Source of the DNA: CALECP01 sp964389925
GTDB lineage: Bacteria > Chloroflexota > Anaerolineae > Promineifilales > Promineifilaceae
NCBI GenBank assembly: GCA_964389925.1
Contig: CAYMGE010000092.1
Location: 1 to 23,919, forward strand
Direction of reading: 5' to 3'
DNA: 23,919 nt
This document shows, piece by piece, positions 23,830 through 23,919 of the stretch (position 1 is the first letter of the stretch; the number at the start of each line of letters is the position of its first letter). A model generated the notes under the pieces. It saw only the letters and a program-made list of their open reading frames with translations. It was not told the origin of the DNA and did not search any database. The translations under genes and the position numbers were made by a program.

Positions 23830-23919
23830 ATCTTTTTGCCACCATACGAACTGCTACCTTAAACGTGTGCAACACGCGATAAGTACCTGCTTCATCCACC
23901 GTCGCCGCAAGCGGTCTTA
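23828..23919 (-). CDS. Partial gene, 3' end only
   Basis: The last 30 codons or so of a minus-strand frame entering from the right edge and ending at TAA (23828-23830). The visible tail reads TVDEAGTYRVLHTFKVAVRM and ends VAKR. It is continuous and its composition fits a real protein; a glycosyltransferase or other soluble enzyme is possible, but no family is claimed. Confidence 0.4.
   Translation of the reverse strand, partial: RPLAATVDEAGTYRVLHTFKVAVRMVAKR

Larger units (their letters stand above)
1..23919. repeat. Highly iterated palindrome TCGGCCGA (core CGGCCG)
   Basis: A hand scan finds 65 CGGCCG cores, 32 of them exactly TCGGCCGA and most others one flank base away. Examples of the 8-mer are near 1166, 1558, 3552, 3866, 3990, 4177, 5118, 5382, 5739, 5890, 6392, 7221, 7634, 9030, 9105, 10487, 10627, 11107, 11296, 16014, 16262, 17469, 17716, 18190, 18448, 19109, 20021, 20213, 20505, 21483, 21897 and 22901. 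At uniform base frequencies about 6 cores and 0.4 octamers are expected. In genes it is read in all three phases (Ser-Ala-Asp/Glu, Arg-Pro and Gly-Arg), and it also occurs outside genes (22901), so the constraint is on DNA and not on protein. It is missing from about 13120 to 14830, the WD40 part. The role is unknown; a methylase, repair or nucleoid-protein site are guesses. Confidence 0.9.

Noticed and set aside
1..23919. EagI-like restriction target or avoidance as an explanation for CGGCCG
   Set aside because: Restriction pressure would lower the count; here it is strongly raised, and no restriction-modification gene is in the window.

Overview
This is most likely a piece of a Chloroflexota chromosome (Anaerolineae/Ardenticatenia type), assigned from gene content only. 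It carries a bacterial PIG-V-like mannosyltransferase, an nSTAND-type NTPase with WD40 repeats, a partner-switching cassette, a four-cysteine tail-anchored protein of a kind I associate with that phylum, and an ALDH4-type P5C dehydrogenase. Base composition is near 50% GC in genes and AT-richer between them. I saw no tRNA, rRNA, CRISPR array or intact transposase gene.

Layout. Positions 1-302 are intergenic and hold two palindromic interspersed repeats. Positions 303-8835 are a tightly packed plus-strand glycan/envelope region: a DPM1/ALG5-like GT2 and a GT-B glycosyltransferase, then a terminator-like hairpin. Next comes a compact run of STAS antagonist, GAF-SpoIIE phosphatase, RsbW-like kinase, second STAS protein, single-domain receiver, flippase, anchored double jelly-roll protein and PIG-V mannosyltransferase. 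Starts overlap or nearly touch stops through most of this run, so it is probably one transcript in which a phosphorylation switch is co-expressed with glycan assembly and export. Positions 8867-10098 hold a DUF1697 protein and a ferredoxin-like protein. Positions 10152-14846 hold asparagine synthetase, overlapped by ATGA with a STAND NTPase-WD40 gene. The WD40 repeats are nearly identical in DNA and are interrupted by two 100-N assembly gaps.

Positions 14847-18747 hold a small Cys-rich membrane protein (minus strand), a long non-coding stretch with a promoter and multi-hairpin leader, a large exported protein that looks like a copper-amine-oxidase fold fused to cytochrome c, and a convergent iodotyrosine-deiodinase-family flavoprotein. 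Positions 18801-20887 are a parAB locus with three copies of a 19-bp near-palindrome; two lie upstream of parA and one forms the last codons of parB. A P5C dehydrogenase, a 0.6-kb AT-rich gene-free stretch, an XRE regulator and the 3' end of a minus-strand gene complete the window.

The strongest unexplained signal covers the whole window. The palindrome TCGGCCGA occurs 32 times by hand count, and its core CGGCCG 65 times, in all three reading phases and in non-coding DNA. That is roughly 90-fold and 11-fold above a uniform-base expectation. It behaves like a highly iterated palindrome comparable in kind to cyanobacterial HIP1. The other leading candidates are the amine-oxidase-like/cytochrome fusion, the repeat-flanked parAB locus and the WD40 array that varies only at confined positions.
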